Origin: Mesorhizobium sangaii
GTDB taxonomy: Bacteria; Pseudomonadota; Alphaproteobacteria; Rhizobiales; Rhizobiaceae
Direction: 5' to 3'
Assembly (NCBI RefSeq): GCF_014207355.1
Contig: NZ_JACHEF010000005.1
Coordinates: 482,702-546,701 of the forward strand
DNA: 64,000 nucleotides
The notes beneath the pieces were generated by a model. That model was not told the origin of the DNA and ran no database searches. It worked only from the letters and a program-made list of their open reading frames with translations. Of this stretch, positions 33,845-42,838 are shown in pieces (within the stretch, counting starts at the first letter, position 1; the number at the start of each line of letters is the position of its first letter). A program made the position numbers and the translations under genes.

Positions 33845-36211
33845 CTATGTGTGCCTTATGATCACGAGGGTGATGTCGTCGTGGATCTTCTGGATTCCGA
33901 TATGGGCCATCAGATCCTCGATGATCCCGGTTTTGATTTCCTCGGCGCTCCCGCCATGACGTTTTCGGGCGCTCTGGGAGAGGCGCTCGAACCCGAAAAG
34001 TTTTCTGTCATGGTCTTCCGCCTCGGTCACACCGTCGGTGTGCAGCACGATCACATCGCCACTCCCAAACAGGATATCCCGCGTGGCAATGAACTTCGAG
34101 ATGTCTTTCTCCAGACCAACCGGCAGACCCAGATCAAGCGTATCGATGCGTTCGACTTCGCCACCCGCACGGACAACGAGAACATCCTCATGCTGGCCCG
34201 ATAGCGTTACCCGCTCATCCTCGAAATCAAGAAAGGCCAGCGAGAGATGCTTGTCGGTGTTCGTCCGCTCGATGTTCTTATAGATCGCTCTGTTCAGCCG
34301 ATCCAGAAACTGGTGTGGATCCGCTTCGTTGGTCTCCTGCAGCGCGCGTGCAACGGATTGGACCATCAGCATCAGCACGCCGCTCTCGAGACCATGACCG
34401 GTCACGTCGCCGATGCCGATCTTGACCCGTGATCCGTTCTGCAGGACGTCGTAGTAGTCACCCCCGACCTCGTCGGCCGGTCGCATGTAGGCCGCGATCT
34501 CCAGCCCTGGAATCGCTCGGAGTTCGAATGGTTTCGGCAGGACCATCATCTGGATATGCCTGGCGACTGCGAGCTCGGCACCGAGCCGGACGTTCTCGTC
34601 CCGCAACTTTTCGTTGAGTGCGGATATTTCCTGATTTGCGTCCCCGAGCTCCCTGGTTCGTTCGTCGACGAGTTGCTCGAGGTTTTCCGTGTGGAAGCTG
34701 ATCTGCTCGGCCATCCGGTTGAAAGCGATCCCCGCCGCTCCAACCTCGTCGCGCGTCGGAATGCTCACGCGGACTGAATAATCCTTGGACTGGAGCCGCT
34801 GGGCGGCGCTGGCAAGCGCCCTGAGGCCCGCGGTGATGCGCTTCGAAATGCCGAGCACGGCCGCGAAAACAATCAGAAGCGAAACGATGATCGCACCGAC
34901 CTGAAACAGCAGGATGCGATTGGTTGCCCGCGAAATACTCTCTTGCGCGGCGAACAGGGACGCATAGATCTCCCGTTCGGGAACGACGATCCCGACCGAC
35001 ATCGTTTCAGACTTGATCGGTCCCGAACTCCACAGATTGGTCGGCTTCAACCTCTTGAGGACGACAATGTAGGGTACGCGCTCGCCCTTGTTGTCGAGCA
35101 TGATATGTTGAATGACGCCGTCATTGTTCTGGTCGAGAGGCAGCGACGCGATTGCCGGCTGCACACTTCCCCGCAGGGACCTCTCCAGGCCAGTGACGCC
35201 TTGCGTGCCCGCATCGCTCGATGAAGTCAGGCCGATGATCGCCTGGCCAGACGGATTGATCGCCACCACGTTGCCAGTCGACATCGTAAGGAAGCCGAAC
35301 CCGGTTTCAGCGATCTTCACACGCTCGACGACCTGCGCGAGCTGGTCGAGAGTGATGTCTGCCCCCGCCGTACCGGCGATGCCTGTGCGATCGCGCGTCC
35401 ACAGCGGGTGGAAAAAGCTGACGATCAGCTTTCCCGTGATTGCATCGGTGTAAGGCGCTGTCTGGGTAATGTCGTCGGGGACGGGACGAGAGGCCGGATT
35501 GCCGGCCCATTGCTGCCATGAACCATAGATACCCGGAAAGAAGAACTCCCAGAACTCCGCCTTGTTATGGCCCGGATAGAGCTTGTCGAAGGTCTGTGCC
35601 TGGTCCGTATACGGAACCGTCCTGAAGATCGGCCGTTCTTTTGGGCCAATATAGTACATCTGCAATTTGGACGACCCGCTGGCCATGAGAGTCGGCGCGA
35701 CGAGATCGATCACGGTACTGTCGTCTATTTCCTTCTGAACGCCCGGCAGCGGGGTGTGGTCGGCACCCAGCAGGTAGCCCCAAACGCTCACCACCGAAGG
35801 CGCGCCCGGCAGATTCTGCGCCCAATCGCCCCGCGCGTTATAGACGACTTTCACGGAGCCGGGCGCCTCTTGCGAAAGCGTCGCTCCGACCTGTTGCTGC
35901 CTGCCTGGATCGTCGATCTGGGCTTGCAGCACGCCGGCCAGCGCCTTGACGTCGCCATGAACTCGGTCGAGCAGCAGGTCGACGCTCAACGCGGTCGATT
36001 GGGCGTAGGAACGAATGTATTCCTGGTTTGCGGTCGTCAGCCCCTCACCGACTTCCGATGTGGCATCGCGCGACAGCTTCTGGACGTTCCAAAGTGCCAG
36101 ACCACCGCTCAGCAGCAGGTCGAACAGCACGGCGCCGCCAACGACCAACACGAATTTCGCTCGAAAGGAGCGCAGGCCGAAGCGCGGTGTGGGCTCATCA
36201 TGGGCGTTCAT
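33845..36211 (-). CDS. Membrane Cache-HAMP sensor with PP2C (SpoIIE-type) phosphatase domain
   Basis: The start is taken at 36211, which overlaps the previous stop (ATGA), giving 788 residues. After one membrane helix (FVLVVGGAVLFDLLLSGGLAL, about residues 18-40) comes a long periplasmic double-Cache region, a second helix, a HAMP domain (about residues 460-520), a coiled coil (LEQLVDERTRELGDANQEIS) and a SpoIIE-type PP2C domain with DEVGGDYYDV, IGDVTGHGLESGVLM, LHTDGVTEAED and DDITLVII holding the metal-binding Asp residues. It probably senses an extracytoplasmic ligand and dephosphorylates a STAS-protein Ser. Confidence 0.88.
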   Translation of the reverse strand: MNAHDEPTPRFGLRSFRAKFVLVVGGAVLFDLLLSGGLALWNVQKLSRDATSEVGEGLTTANQEYIRSYAQSTALSVDLLLDRVHGDVKALAGVLQAQIDDPGRQQQVGATLSQEAPGSVKVVYNARGDWAQNLPGAPSVVSVWGYLLGADHTPLPGVQKEIDDSTVIDLVAPTLMASGSSKLQMYYIGPKERPIFRTVPYTDQAQTFDKLYPGHNKAEFWEFFFPGIYGSWQQWAGNPASRPVPDDITQTAPYTDAITGKLIVSFFHPLWTRDRTGIAGTAGADITLDQLAQVVERVKIAETGFGFLTMSTGNVVAINPSGQAIIGLTSSSDAGTQGVTGLERSLRGSVQPAIASLPLDQNNDGVIQHIMLDNKGERVPYIVVLKRLKPTNLWSSGPIKSETMSVGIVVPEREIYASLFAAQESISRATNRILLFQVGAIIVSLLIVFAAVLGISKRITAGLRALASAAQRLQSKDYSVRVSIPTRDEVGAAGIAFNRMAEQISFHTENLEQLVDERTRELGDANQEISALNEKLRDENVRLGAELAVARHIQMMVLPKPFELRAIPGLEIAAYMRPADEVGGDYYDVLQNGSRVKIGIGDVTGHGLESGVLMLMVQSVARALQETNEADPHQFLDRLNRAIYKNIERTNTDKHLSLAFLDFEDERVTLSGQHEDVLVVRAGGEVERIDTLDLGLPVGLEKDISKFIATRDILFGSGDVIVLHTDGVTEAEDHDRKLFGFERLSQSARKRHGGSAEEIKTGIIEDLMAHIGIQKIHDDITLVIIRHT

Positions 36212-37386
36212 TGCGGCCGTCGCCCCGATGCGACCCAAATCGGCCAACCCGCATAACCCTTGGGGTGGAGCGCAGCGAAAATATGATCCTGGAAGCCCTG
36301 CCGGAACCGTGCGACGAACTCCGGCCCGTCGCCGCGTCTGGTCGCCATCTCGCCCGCATAGACATCCGCCCAGGCTACGATGACATCGGCGAAGTCCTGC
36401 GGATCACCGTCCAGGTTAGTGACCATGAAGGTCTCGACACGTATATCTTCGAACCCGGCCTCGATCAGGTATCGCCGGCTCTTGGGCCCGAGTTCGACGT
36501 CCATCTCGAAATGCCCGAACAGCTTCGCCACCTCGTTGTAGGTCCAACGAATGCTCTCGGCGCGCGGCTCGCCGAGGCAATGCGAATTCTTCTCGTTGGT
36601 GATATAGACCCGCCCGCCCGGCTTGCATATGCGGTAGAGCTCCTTGAGGATGAGTTCAGGTCGATTGAAGATTTGAAGGGAATGCCGGCAGGTGACCAAG
36701 TCAAACTGCGCTTCGTCAAGCAGCATCTCCGAAGCGTCGCCATAGGTATATTCCACGCCCCGGATATCGAACTCCCGCATCACGCGACGAGCGTAGCTGA
36801 GGCTTGACATGGAGTGGTCGAGGGCGACGATCCGCGATGGCCGGAACTCCTTCTGCACGAGCAAGGCGAAATCACCGATCCCGCAACAGATGTCGGCCAT
36901 GACGATTCCGGGCCTCATGCCGTGTCTCGGCAAGATTGCGCGCTCGTGGCGCCAGGTCATCTTTGTCTGTGTGCGCAGGATTGGAACGAACCCGCCTTCC
37001 TCAAGGAAGCCCTGCCCCGGATAGAACTTACTGTCATACTCCTCGACCGTGATATTCGGCTCGATCCCGCTCAGGCGACCGAATTTTCGCGAGGTCCATC
37101 CGACGACGCTTGATGTGATGACGACGAATTTGAGATCCGGTCGAGCGCGACAGGCGTCAAGGAGTATCCTCGAAAAGGCGTGAAACGCAGCGTTGTTCAT
37201 CTGCGTCAGGCGTCTGACATTGACATAGAGAACGCCGCGCACACGACTGATCGCATCGCGAAGCAACGCTATGGCCGGCCCAAGCTCATCGATCGCCTGA
37301 GGCCGGACCACGCCCGATATGGAGAACTCCTGATTGTTCGCGTCGTATTGCGCCTTGAAGCGTGGGGGAAGGTCGTAAGGGCTCAA
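36208..37386 (-). CDS. STAS-like domain fused to a class I SAM-dependent methyltransferase
   Basis: The 392-residue protein has two parts. Residues about 15-130 resemble slr1659-type STAS proteins (FSISGVVRPQAIDELG, VLYVNVRRLTQMNNAAFHAFS), but the phospho-acceptor Ser is replaced (MNNAAF instead of xNSSG). Residues about 165-330 form a methyltransferase: motif I MADICCGIGDFALLVQ, LDHSMSSLSYARRV, FDLVTCRHSLQIF and ELYRICKPGGRVYITNEK. It overlaps both neighbours by four bases. The substrate is unknown; quinones, lipids or small molecules are all possible. Confidence 0.82.
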   Translation of the reverse strand: MSPYDLPPRFKAQYDANNQEFSISGVVRPQAIDELGPAIALLRDAISRVRGVLYVNVRRLTQMNNAAFHAFSRILLDACRARPDLKFVVITSSVVGWTSRKFGRLSGIEPNITVEEYDSKFYPGQGFLEEGGFVPILRTQTKMTWRHERAILPRHGMRPGIVMADICCGIGDFALLVQKEFRPSRIVALDHSMSSLSYARRVMREFDIRGVEYTYGDASEMLLDEAQFDLVTCRHSLQIFNRPELILKELYRICKPGGRVYITNEKNSHCLGEPRAESIRWTYNEVAKLFGHFEMDVELGPKSRRYLIEAGFEDIRVETFMVTNLDGDPQDFADVIVAWADVYAGEMATRRGDGPEFVARFRQGFQDHIFAALHPKGYAGWPIWVASGRRPQ

Positions 37387-37916
37387 TTTTGCAGGCCTTC
37401 GAGCGGAAGATCCACGACAAGCCTGATTGCATCACCATCGGCTTCCTCGACCCTGAGTGTGGCGTTGTAGTCGACAGCCAGTTCCAGGAGCACGACCTCC
37501 CGGCTTGCCGCAATATCCCCAGACACCGAGTTGAGGTATCTCTCCCTGGCCTCGAATCCCGCGACTTGCGACATGGCTTCTTCGTAGAATTGGCGCTCCC
37601 CTGGCACGCATGGGAATGTCAGCTCGATCCTGTCCGTGGCGCCATGGCGAGACACCCTGCATGCCAATTCGCCATCGGCATGGCGCGTCCGAAAGGCAAT
37701 TTCCAGCAGTTCGTTGAAGGCAGAGGAAAAGAGATTTGAATGCCGGACCGAGTCCGATCTATTTTGACTGATCATCCGGGCCATGTATGTCGAGACATAA
37801 TCGCAGTGTCGCCAAGCGGAGACAAAGGCTTTGATTTCCATGTCGATCTGGATCATGGGCTCAAAAGTCGGCTCGCCAGCCAGGTCATGTTGAACAGGTC
37901 CCATCGGCATCCTCAC
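37383..37916 (-). CDS. Degenerate GHKL-type protein, first gene of the signalling block
   Basis: The 177-residue protein aligns by eye with the second GHKL-type protein at 33283: VRHSNLFSSAFNELLEIAFR matches VRHSIGYLANELIENAVKF, but the N-box Asn is replaced by Ile, and no glycine-rich G-box follows (VVLLELAVDYNATLRV instead). ATP binding is therefore doubtful. Its stop overlaps the STAS-methyltransferase start, so it is the probable fixed partner of that protein. It starts about 150 bases after the GGDEF-EAL gene stop on the same strand. In-frame ATG at 37916 lacks a strong ribosome site. Confidence 0.7.
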   Translation of the reverse strand: MRMPMGPVQHDLAGEPTFEPMIQIDMEIKAFVSAWRHCDYVSTYMARMISQNRSDSVRHSNLFSSAFNELLEIAFRTRHADGELACRVSRHGATDRIELTFPCVPGERQFYEEAMSQVAGFEARERYLNSVSGDIAASREVVLLELAVDYNATLRVEEADGDAIRLVVDLPLEGLQN

Positions 37917-38066
37917 TTACAGTATTTGAGCCCTGGTGGGGCGATGGCTTCCGAGGCGGAAATTTGACCGCCTCGTAATCAGTCAGTCCCGCACTGACCA
38001 GAAGAATTGCGTGGCATCTGCGTCGATCGTTTCCACAACTGCCCACTTACCAAAGGGTGCAAGGCG

Positions 38067-39809
38067 CTAGAGCGCCCGATTTGATTTCTCCATCTCTCGT
38101 ACCACCTTCGGCGGGGACCGCCTGATGAAATCGCCGGTCGCCTCGGCTCCGAGCGGGCGCCCCAGGAGATTACCTTGCAGGCAATCACAATTTTCCTTGA
38201 TCAGCCACCGTGCCTGTGCCGACGTCTCGACCCCCTCGGCGGTGACACTTATACCCAGGCCGTGCGCCAGATTTATGATCGATCGCACGATCGTTTGGCT
38301 TTTGAGATCGGTCTCCAAGTCTGCAATGAAGTACTGATCTATCTTCAAGGTGTCGAAGGGGAAGTTCTTAAGGTAGCTCAACGAAGAATAGTACGTTCCA
38401 AAGTCGTCGAGCGAAATTCGTATTCCCAAGACGTTCAGAGTATTCAACGTGTCGATATTGTCGATCGTCCTCTCAAGAAGGACTGTCTCGGTTATCTCTA
38501 GTTCAAGTCTGTCGGCCCGGATTCCAACTGCGTCGATGATCTGGGCGACCGTGTCCGTCAGCGTACCGCTAAGGAATTGAGCCGGCGAGAGGTTCACTGC
38601 GACTGTCAGCGAAGAAGGCCACTTCAATGCCTGGCGACAGGCTTGCTCGAGCACCCATCGTCCAATCTCATCCATCAGACCGTCGGCTTCGGCGATCGGT
38701 ATGAACACGCTGGGTGGAATGATTCCGACGTCTGGATGGCGCCACCGCAGCAGCGCTTCGAAACCGATCGTCGACGAGGGAGGCCGAATAAGCGGCTGAT
38801 ACTCCAGATAAAGCTCGCCTCGCTCCAGCGCGGTTCGAAGGCTGCGCCTCAGATTTTCGCGTTGCTCGAGCAAGAGCAACATCGAACGGTTGAATGTCCG
38901 AGCGCAGCCGCGTCCATCTGTCTTGGCAGCGTAAAGAGCAATGTCGGCGGCTTTCATCAGCTGCTCGCCATCGGTCCCGTGCTCCGGGCCGAAAGCAATT
39001 CCGATACTCGAGCCGACGAAGACCGGAATGCCGTTGATGACGAACGGTTCCTTGAACGCGTCGACCAGCGATCCGGCGAGGCGCTCAGCCTCTGCTGGCT
39101 GCTCCTTTCCCAATTGGATGACAGCGAACTCATCGCCGGCATACCGGTACGCGGATTCGCCGTCCTGCAGCGCGTCGCGGATACGACCTGCCGCGAGCTG
39201 AAGAAGTGTGTCGCCTGCCGCATGGCCGAGCGTGTCGTTGACCGCTTTGAAATCGTCAAGGTCGATCTGCAGCAGGGCGGCTTTCGGCTTTGGTCCGCCG
39301 AGGGCCACCATTGCTTGCTGCAGCCGCTCGCCGAATCGCCGCCGGTTCTGCAGTCCGGTCAGCACGTCGTGCGTTGCCTGATGGAGCAGAATTACATGCT
39401 CTTGCTCCTCCGCTACGCTCCGCCCGCCGCGGTCCCTTGATTCGATGATTCCGGCACCATTTGCAGTGCTGAAGACAAAAACGGACCGGGGCGCACTGGC
39501 CGATGATCGCGGCAGGTCGATGCTTGCCGGAGAGCCACCCTGGAACACACGAAGAAATTCGTCGCGATACTTCGCATCGAGAAAGCTCGGGTAGATCTCC
39601 CAGATGGCGGCGCCCAGCGCCACCGCGGCTCCGTACACGCCTTTGAGCCTGGTTGCGTAGTGCGTCAGGCGGAAGTCGCGGTCATAGAACGACAAAAGTT
39701 CGGTCGTGTTCGCCAAAAGGTCGAAGAGAACCCCTTCGCCGGCACGTGGAACATCGATCGAGGAAGGCCCCTCACTCTCCGTGCCGACGCCTGATGCCTC
39801 TGGGCGCAA
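38067..39809 (-). CDS. Diguanylate cyclase/phosphodiesterase (GGDEF and EAL domains)
   Basis: The TTG at 39809 has GGAGGT six bases ahead, giving 580 residues. Residues about 25-130 form a PAS-like sensor (LLANTTELLSFYDRDFRLTHYATRLKG), followed by GGDEF with AYRYAGDEFAVIQ (the first Gly is Ala, so cyclase activity is uncertain; no RxxD I-site). The EAL domain keeps GFEALLRW, NLSPAQF, ELEITETVLL, SLDDFGTYYSSLSYL, TLKIDQYFI, GVETSAQ and CLQGNLLGRPL, so c-di-GMP hydrolysis is likely. It lies just upstream of the partner-switching block and may be co-regulated. Confidence 0.92.
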   Translation of the reverse strand: MRPEASGVGTESEGPSSIDVPRAGEGVLFDLLANTTELLSFYDRDFRLTHYATRLKGVYGAAVALGAAIWEIYPSFLDAKYRDEFLRVFQGGSPASIDLPRSSASAPRSVFVFSTANGAGIIESRDRGGRSVAEEQEHVILLHQATHDVLTGLQNRRRFGERLQQAMVALGGPKPKAALLQIDLDDFKAVNDTLGHAAGDTLLQLAAGRIRDALQDGESAYRYAGDEFAVIQLGKEQPAEAERLAGSLVDAFKEPFVINGIPVFVGSSIGIAFGPEHGTDGEQLMKAADIALYAAKTDGRGCARTFNRSMLLLLEQRENLRRSLRTALERGELYLEYQPLIRPPSSTIGFEALLRWRHPDVGIIPPSVFIPIAEADGLMDEIGRWVLEQACRQALKWPSSLTVAVNLSPAQFLSGTLTDTVAQIIDAVGIRADRLELEITETVLLERTIDNIDTLNTLNVLGIRISLDDFGTYYSSLSYLKNFPFDTLKIDQYFIADLETDLKSQTIVRSIINLAHGLGISVTAEGVETSAQARWLIKENCDCLQGNLLGRPLGAEATGDFIRRSPPKVVREMEKSNRAL

Positions 39810-40153
39810 GAGCCACCTCCATGGGCGGCGCAGATTCGCGCCAACCAGTTTAAAAATAGCATAAATGCCATGCTTGGCAAACTTTCAACTCGCAGTCTTA
39901 ACAAGCGCCGCGTTCGGCATAGTTGCAATAACTTCTCCGCTGTGATTGGCGGCAAATTGTCGATAACGTTCAACAGTCACAGTTCGTTAACACATCGTGA
40001 ATTGACGGGAATCAGCTATGCGATTTGACGGCGCGGTGGACGCGACACGAAGATATTGTGGTCGACGATATCGTGGTCCCTGAGGCAGCGTAGCCTACCC
40101 GCTCCCCGCAAGCCTCTTTTAGCCCGCCCCATCCGCATCGCCGATCCCCATAT
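39810..40153. other. Gene-free stretch between GGDEF-EAL and AraC genes
   Basis: AT-rich around 39850-40010 (for example AAAAATAGCATAAATGCC), which probably holds the promoter of the GGDEF-EAL gene reading leftward. Near 40040-40075 is a short repeated motif (TATTGTGGTCGACGATATCG). No convincing open frame is present; the AraC gene ends at 40154 so the region also holds its terminator, not clearly visible. Confidence 0.5.
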
Positions 40154-41293
40154 TCAGTTTCCGAGCGCCTTGAGCCAACCTTCGAAGGAAGGGGCCTTCT
40201 CGTGTCCAGCAAGCGAAACAGAGTGGGCGGGGCGCGGCAACACCATAGTGCTGCGGCCTTCGCGGGGACTGTAGCCGAATTCCTTGCTGAATGCCCGGCT
40301 GAAATTAGCCGCTGAACTAAACCCGAAGGCTTCAGCAATTTCGACAATGCGCCGCCTGTCCGCCGCATCGCTAAGCGCAACATGGGCTGCCAGAAGACGG
40401 CGACTTTGTATGTAATGGAGAACACCACCGCTCGGTTCGAACAACTGATAGAGACGAGAGCGCGAGACGCCGAGCGCGCGGCACATTGAATCCGGTGTCA
40501 GATGAGCCGCATCCAGATTGTTCTGGACGTATCGACGCGCTCGCTCCATCAGCGCGACACTCGCCAACTGTTCGGCGGCCGCGGCATGTTCCGCCGAGGG
40601 CGCGAGGCAGGCAATGATCATGCTGCGTGTTGCGTGTACGATGCGGGGCAGGTCGTCAACCGTCAGACTGCGCAGGCTTGCTTCTATGCTGTTGACGTAG
40701 TCGACCAGAAGGTTGGCAAAGTTGCCCGACAGAATTGAATTGTTCCTTGCGTCGAGGTTTGCCGCGGCGTCGGAGAACAAATCACGCGGCAGATAGAGAA
40801 CGAGACTTTCGGAGTCTGTTGTCCTTCCGCGAAACGGATAGCCAAGCGACCTGATCTCCAATTTGCCCGGCTGGCCTTCTGCAATGCGGCGATCGACCTC
40901 CGTCCACGACTGGCCGGTATGTGGCAAGGCGATATACCAGTGATCGATCGCGCTGGACCGAAGCTTCGCGGCTGAACGCATGTAGCTATGTGCCGGCGCG
41001 TGCTGTTGAACGATCAGCATGCCGCCGAGATTCCAAGCCGTGTGGTCGGCGGGAAAGCCATCGTCCAGCGATCTGTCATCTGGCAACCTGACCTCGACAA
41101 GCGGTGCCATATGCGCTTGCCAAGCGGTGAATTGATCCCGCGGCGCCAGTTCGAGCGTTGAAAAGGACAGCGGTTCGAGCGCTGGCGCGAGTGAGGGAGC
41201 AGCCCCATTGCGGGGTTGAGCCTCGCGCGGCCAACGACGTCGATCGCGCTCCGGCGTCTGCCCGGGGGCCCCGTCTTGCCTTTTAGTGTCCAT
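40154..41293 (-). CDS. AraC family transcriptional regulator
   Basis: From the ATG at 41293 the product has 379 residues. The N-terminal part (about 60-220) has an AraC-binding-domain-like pattern (FSTLELAPRDQFTAWQAHMAP, PFRGRTTDSESLVLYLPRDLF). The C-terminal part has the paired helix-turn-helix: LTPDSMCRALGVSRSRLYQLFE and VEIAEAFGFSSAANFSRAFSKEFGYSPREGR. It resembles the FeaR/AraC_binding_2 group. No clear target adjoins it. A TTG at 41338 would add 15 residues and is less likely. Confidence 0.88.
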   Translation of the reverse strand: MDTKRQDGAPGQTPERDRRRWPREAQPRNGAAPSLAPALEPLSFSTLELAPRDQFTAWQAHMAPLVEVRLPDDRSLDDGFPADHTAWNLGGMLIVQQHAPAHSYMRSAAKLRSSAIDHWYIALPHTGQSWTEVDRRIAEGQPGKLEIRSLGYPFRGRTTDSESLVLYLPRDLFSDAAANLDARNNSILSGNFANLLVDYVNSIEASLRSLTVDDLPRIVHATRSMIIACLAPSAEHAAAAEQLASVALMERARRYVQNNLDAAHLTPDSMCRALGVSRSRLYQLFEPSGGVLHYIQSRRLLAAHVALSDAADRRRIVEIAEAFGFSSAANFSRAFSKEFGYSPREGRSTMVLPRPAHSVSLAGHEKAPSFEGWLKALGN

Positions 41294-41526
41294 CGTATGG
41301 TGCCATATCCGATTCCGGTATGCCCATGCCCCTCTCAATCATGTGGTGTACCGCAGGCATCTAGCAAGACTGGCGGGAACTCGAGTCCACAGAAACGACG
41401 ATCACGCTAGATTACAGTAAGAAATGCATGCCGAGATAAGTTTCTGGATGCGAAGCTAACGACACTCTTCAACCTGGTGCGTATAGATTCGGGCACCATG
41501 AAATCGTAGTTGAGGAGGCCATCGAA

Positions 41527-41829
41527 ATGAACACAAAGCTCGACAGCGAAGCTCGTCGCAAGATCATTCTTGATGGTTACGGTAACAACGAACCGTTGAA
41601 GGATATTGCGGCAAAAATAGGGTGTTCATTGGCCAGTTTGAAAGTCACCGCCAGCAAAATCGGTTGCACTCGAACTCCGAAAGAGGCGGCCGACTTTCGA
41701 CGTGGCTTTCATATCCCGGAGGACAAACGGCAGGATTACCATCAACTCATGACTGTTGGACAGTATAAAGCTCGCGAGTGCGCGCTGATTTTGGGACTAT
41801 TAACACAGCAATCATCCAGCGGCGAGTAA
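41527..41829 (+). CDS. Small HTH-containing hypothetical protein
   Basis: The 100-residue protein is preceded by a strong TTGAGGAGG. Its first half (KIILDGYGNNEPLKDIAAKIGCSLASLKVTASKIGCTR) reads as a helix-turn-helix of the GcrA/sigma-4-like type. The rest contains HIPEDKRQDYHQLMTVGQYKARECALILGLL. DNA binding is probable; the role is unknown. Codon use is less GC-rich than its surroundings, hinting at acquisition from elsewhere. Confidence 0.65.
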   Translation: MNTKLDSEARRKIILDGYGNNEPLKDIAAKIGCSLASLKVTASKIGCTRTPKEAADFRRGFHIPEDKRQDYHQLMTVGQYKARECALILGLLTQQSSSGE

Positions 41830-41944
41830 AATGATTCCAATACACTATCGACGATAGTGTCACTCGAACAGTCCATCGCCTCGGCGGTTCATCAGCAAAA
41901 GACCCTCCGCAAGCACGGCGGCGGGCTCTGAAAGGTTCGCGCAG

Positions 41945-42175
41945 ATGCTGCGCCGGCGCTCCAATCGCACCTGCCTGAGCCATCATGATCTGGCGATTTG
42001 CGAACGTGTGTTCAACCAGGTATGCGCGGATGAGGATCTCGATCCTTTAGATCCGAAAGCGGAAATCTTGGCGATGATGGTTGTTGCCTTTTTTCGAAAA
42101 GCGCACACCAGCGAGCGCGAACTGCTGGAGGCGGTCAGGTCTCGTCGCCAAAAGGTCGCAAGAAACAGGCACTAG
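41945..42175 (+). CDS. Small hypothetical protein
   Basis: A 76-residue basic protein (MLRRRSNRTCLSHHDLAICERVFNQV, then LDPLDPKAEILAMMVVAFFRK, ending RSRRQKVARNRH). It has a plausible GAAAGG ribosome site. Small proteins like this are common and conserved in Mesorhizobium-type genomes but have no known function. Coding status rests on codon use and the ribosome site. Confidence 0.5.
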   Translation: MLRRRSNRTCLSHHDLAICERVFNQVCADEDLDPLDPKAEILAMMVVAFFRKAHTSERELLEAVRSRRQKVARNRH

Positions 42176-42317
42176 TGCATGTCGTCAAAAGCATGCTGCG
42201 GTGTTGGTGCACGACAGAAACCTAAGGCGCATGATTCCGTTCAGTCGCAACGTGCTTTAGCCAAGGCACCGGACTTGATAGAAGTCGGCATGGCATAAAT
42301 CCATCGGAGCAATCGCC

Positions 42318-42704
42318 GTGACCGACACCAAGCTTGCCGACACCTATCGCGGCTATGTCGCTTGCCTCAACAATCAGGACTGGGGCACCTTGCACCGGTT
42401 CGTCCATGACGAGGTGCACTACAATGGCGACCGGATCGGGCTGTCCGGCTATCGCAAGATGCTGGAGCGGGATTTTTCCGAGATCCCTGACCTCTATTTC
42501 GACATCCAGATGCTGATCTCCGACACGCCTTTCATAGCGAGCCGGCTTCAATTCAACTGCACGCCCAAGGGAGTTTTCCTTGGCCTGCCCGTCAACGGCA
42601 GGAAGGTCTGCTTCAGCGAGAACGTCTTTTATGAATTTCTCGACGGCAGGATCAGGCACGTCTGGTCGGTCATAGACAAGGCGGCCATCGAAGCGCAGCT
42701 ATAG
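42318..42704 (+). CDS. Ester cyclase/SnoaL-like protein
   Basis: The GTG at 42318 has GGAG eight bases ahead, giving 128 residues. The NTF2/SnoaL pattern is clear: TYRGYVACLNNQDWGTLHRFVHDEVHYNG, GLSGYRKMLERDFSEIPDLYFDIQ and FYEFLDGRIRHVWSVIDKAAIE. Members cyclise polyketide-like esters or bind small ligands; the substrate is unknown. It stands alone. Confidence 0.85.
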   Translation: MTDTKLADTYRGYVACLNNQDWGTLHRFVHDEVHYNGDRIGLSGYRKMLERDFSEIPDLYFDIQMLISDTPFIASRLQFNCTPKGVFLGLPVNGRKVCFSENVFYEFLDGRIRHVWSVIDKAAIEAQL

Positions 42705-42838
42705 CGGATGAGGGCTGCGGCGACTTCCGCGATGAGAAGTAATCGTTCGCTAAAATCGATCATTCTAACGAAAATAATTCGTTGGAAAGATCGGTTAAGG
42801 AATGGCATTCCTCCGGCATACCCGCCTGGAGCATTGCA

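Noticed and set aside
40012..40428. 138-codon minus-strand frame overlapping the end of the AraC gene
   Set aside because: Out of frame with the AraC HTH region and without a ribosome site or known domain.
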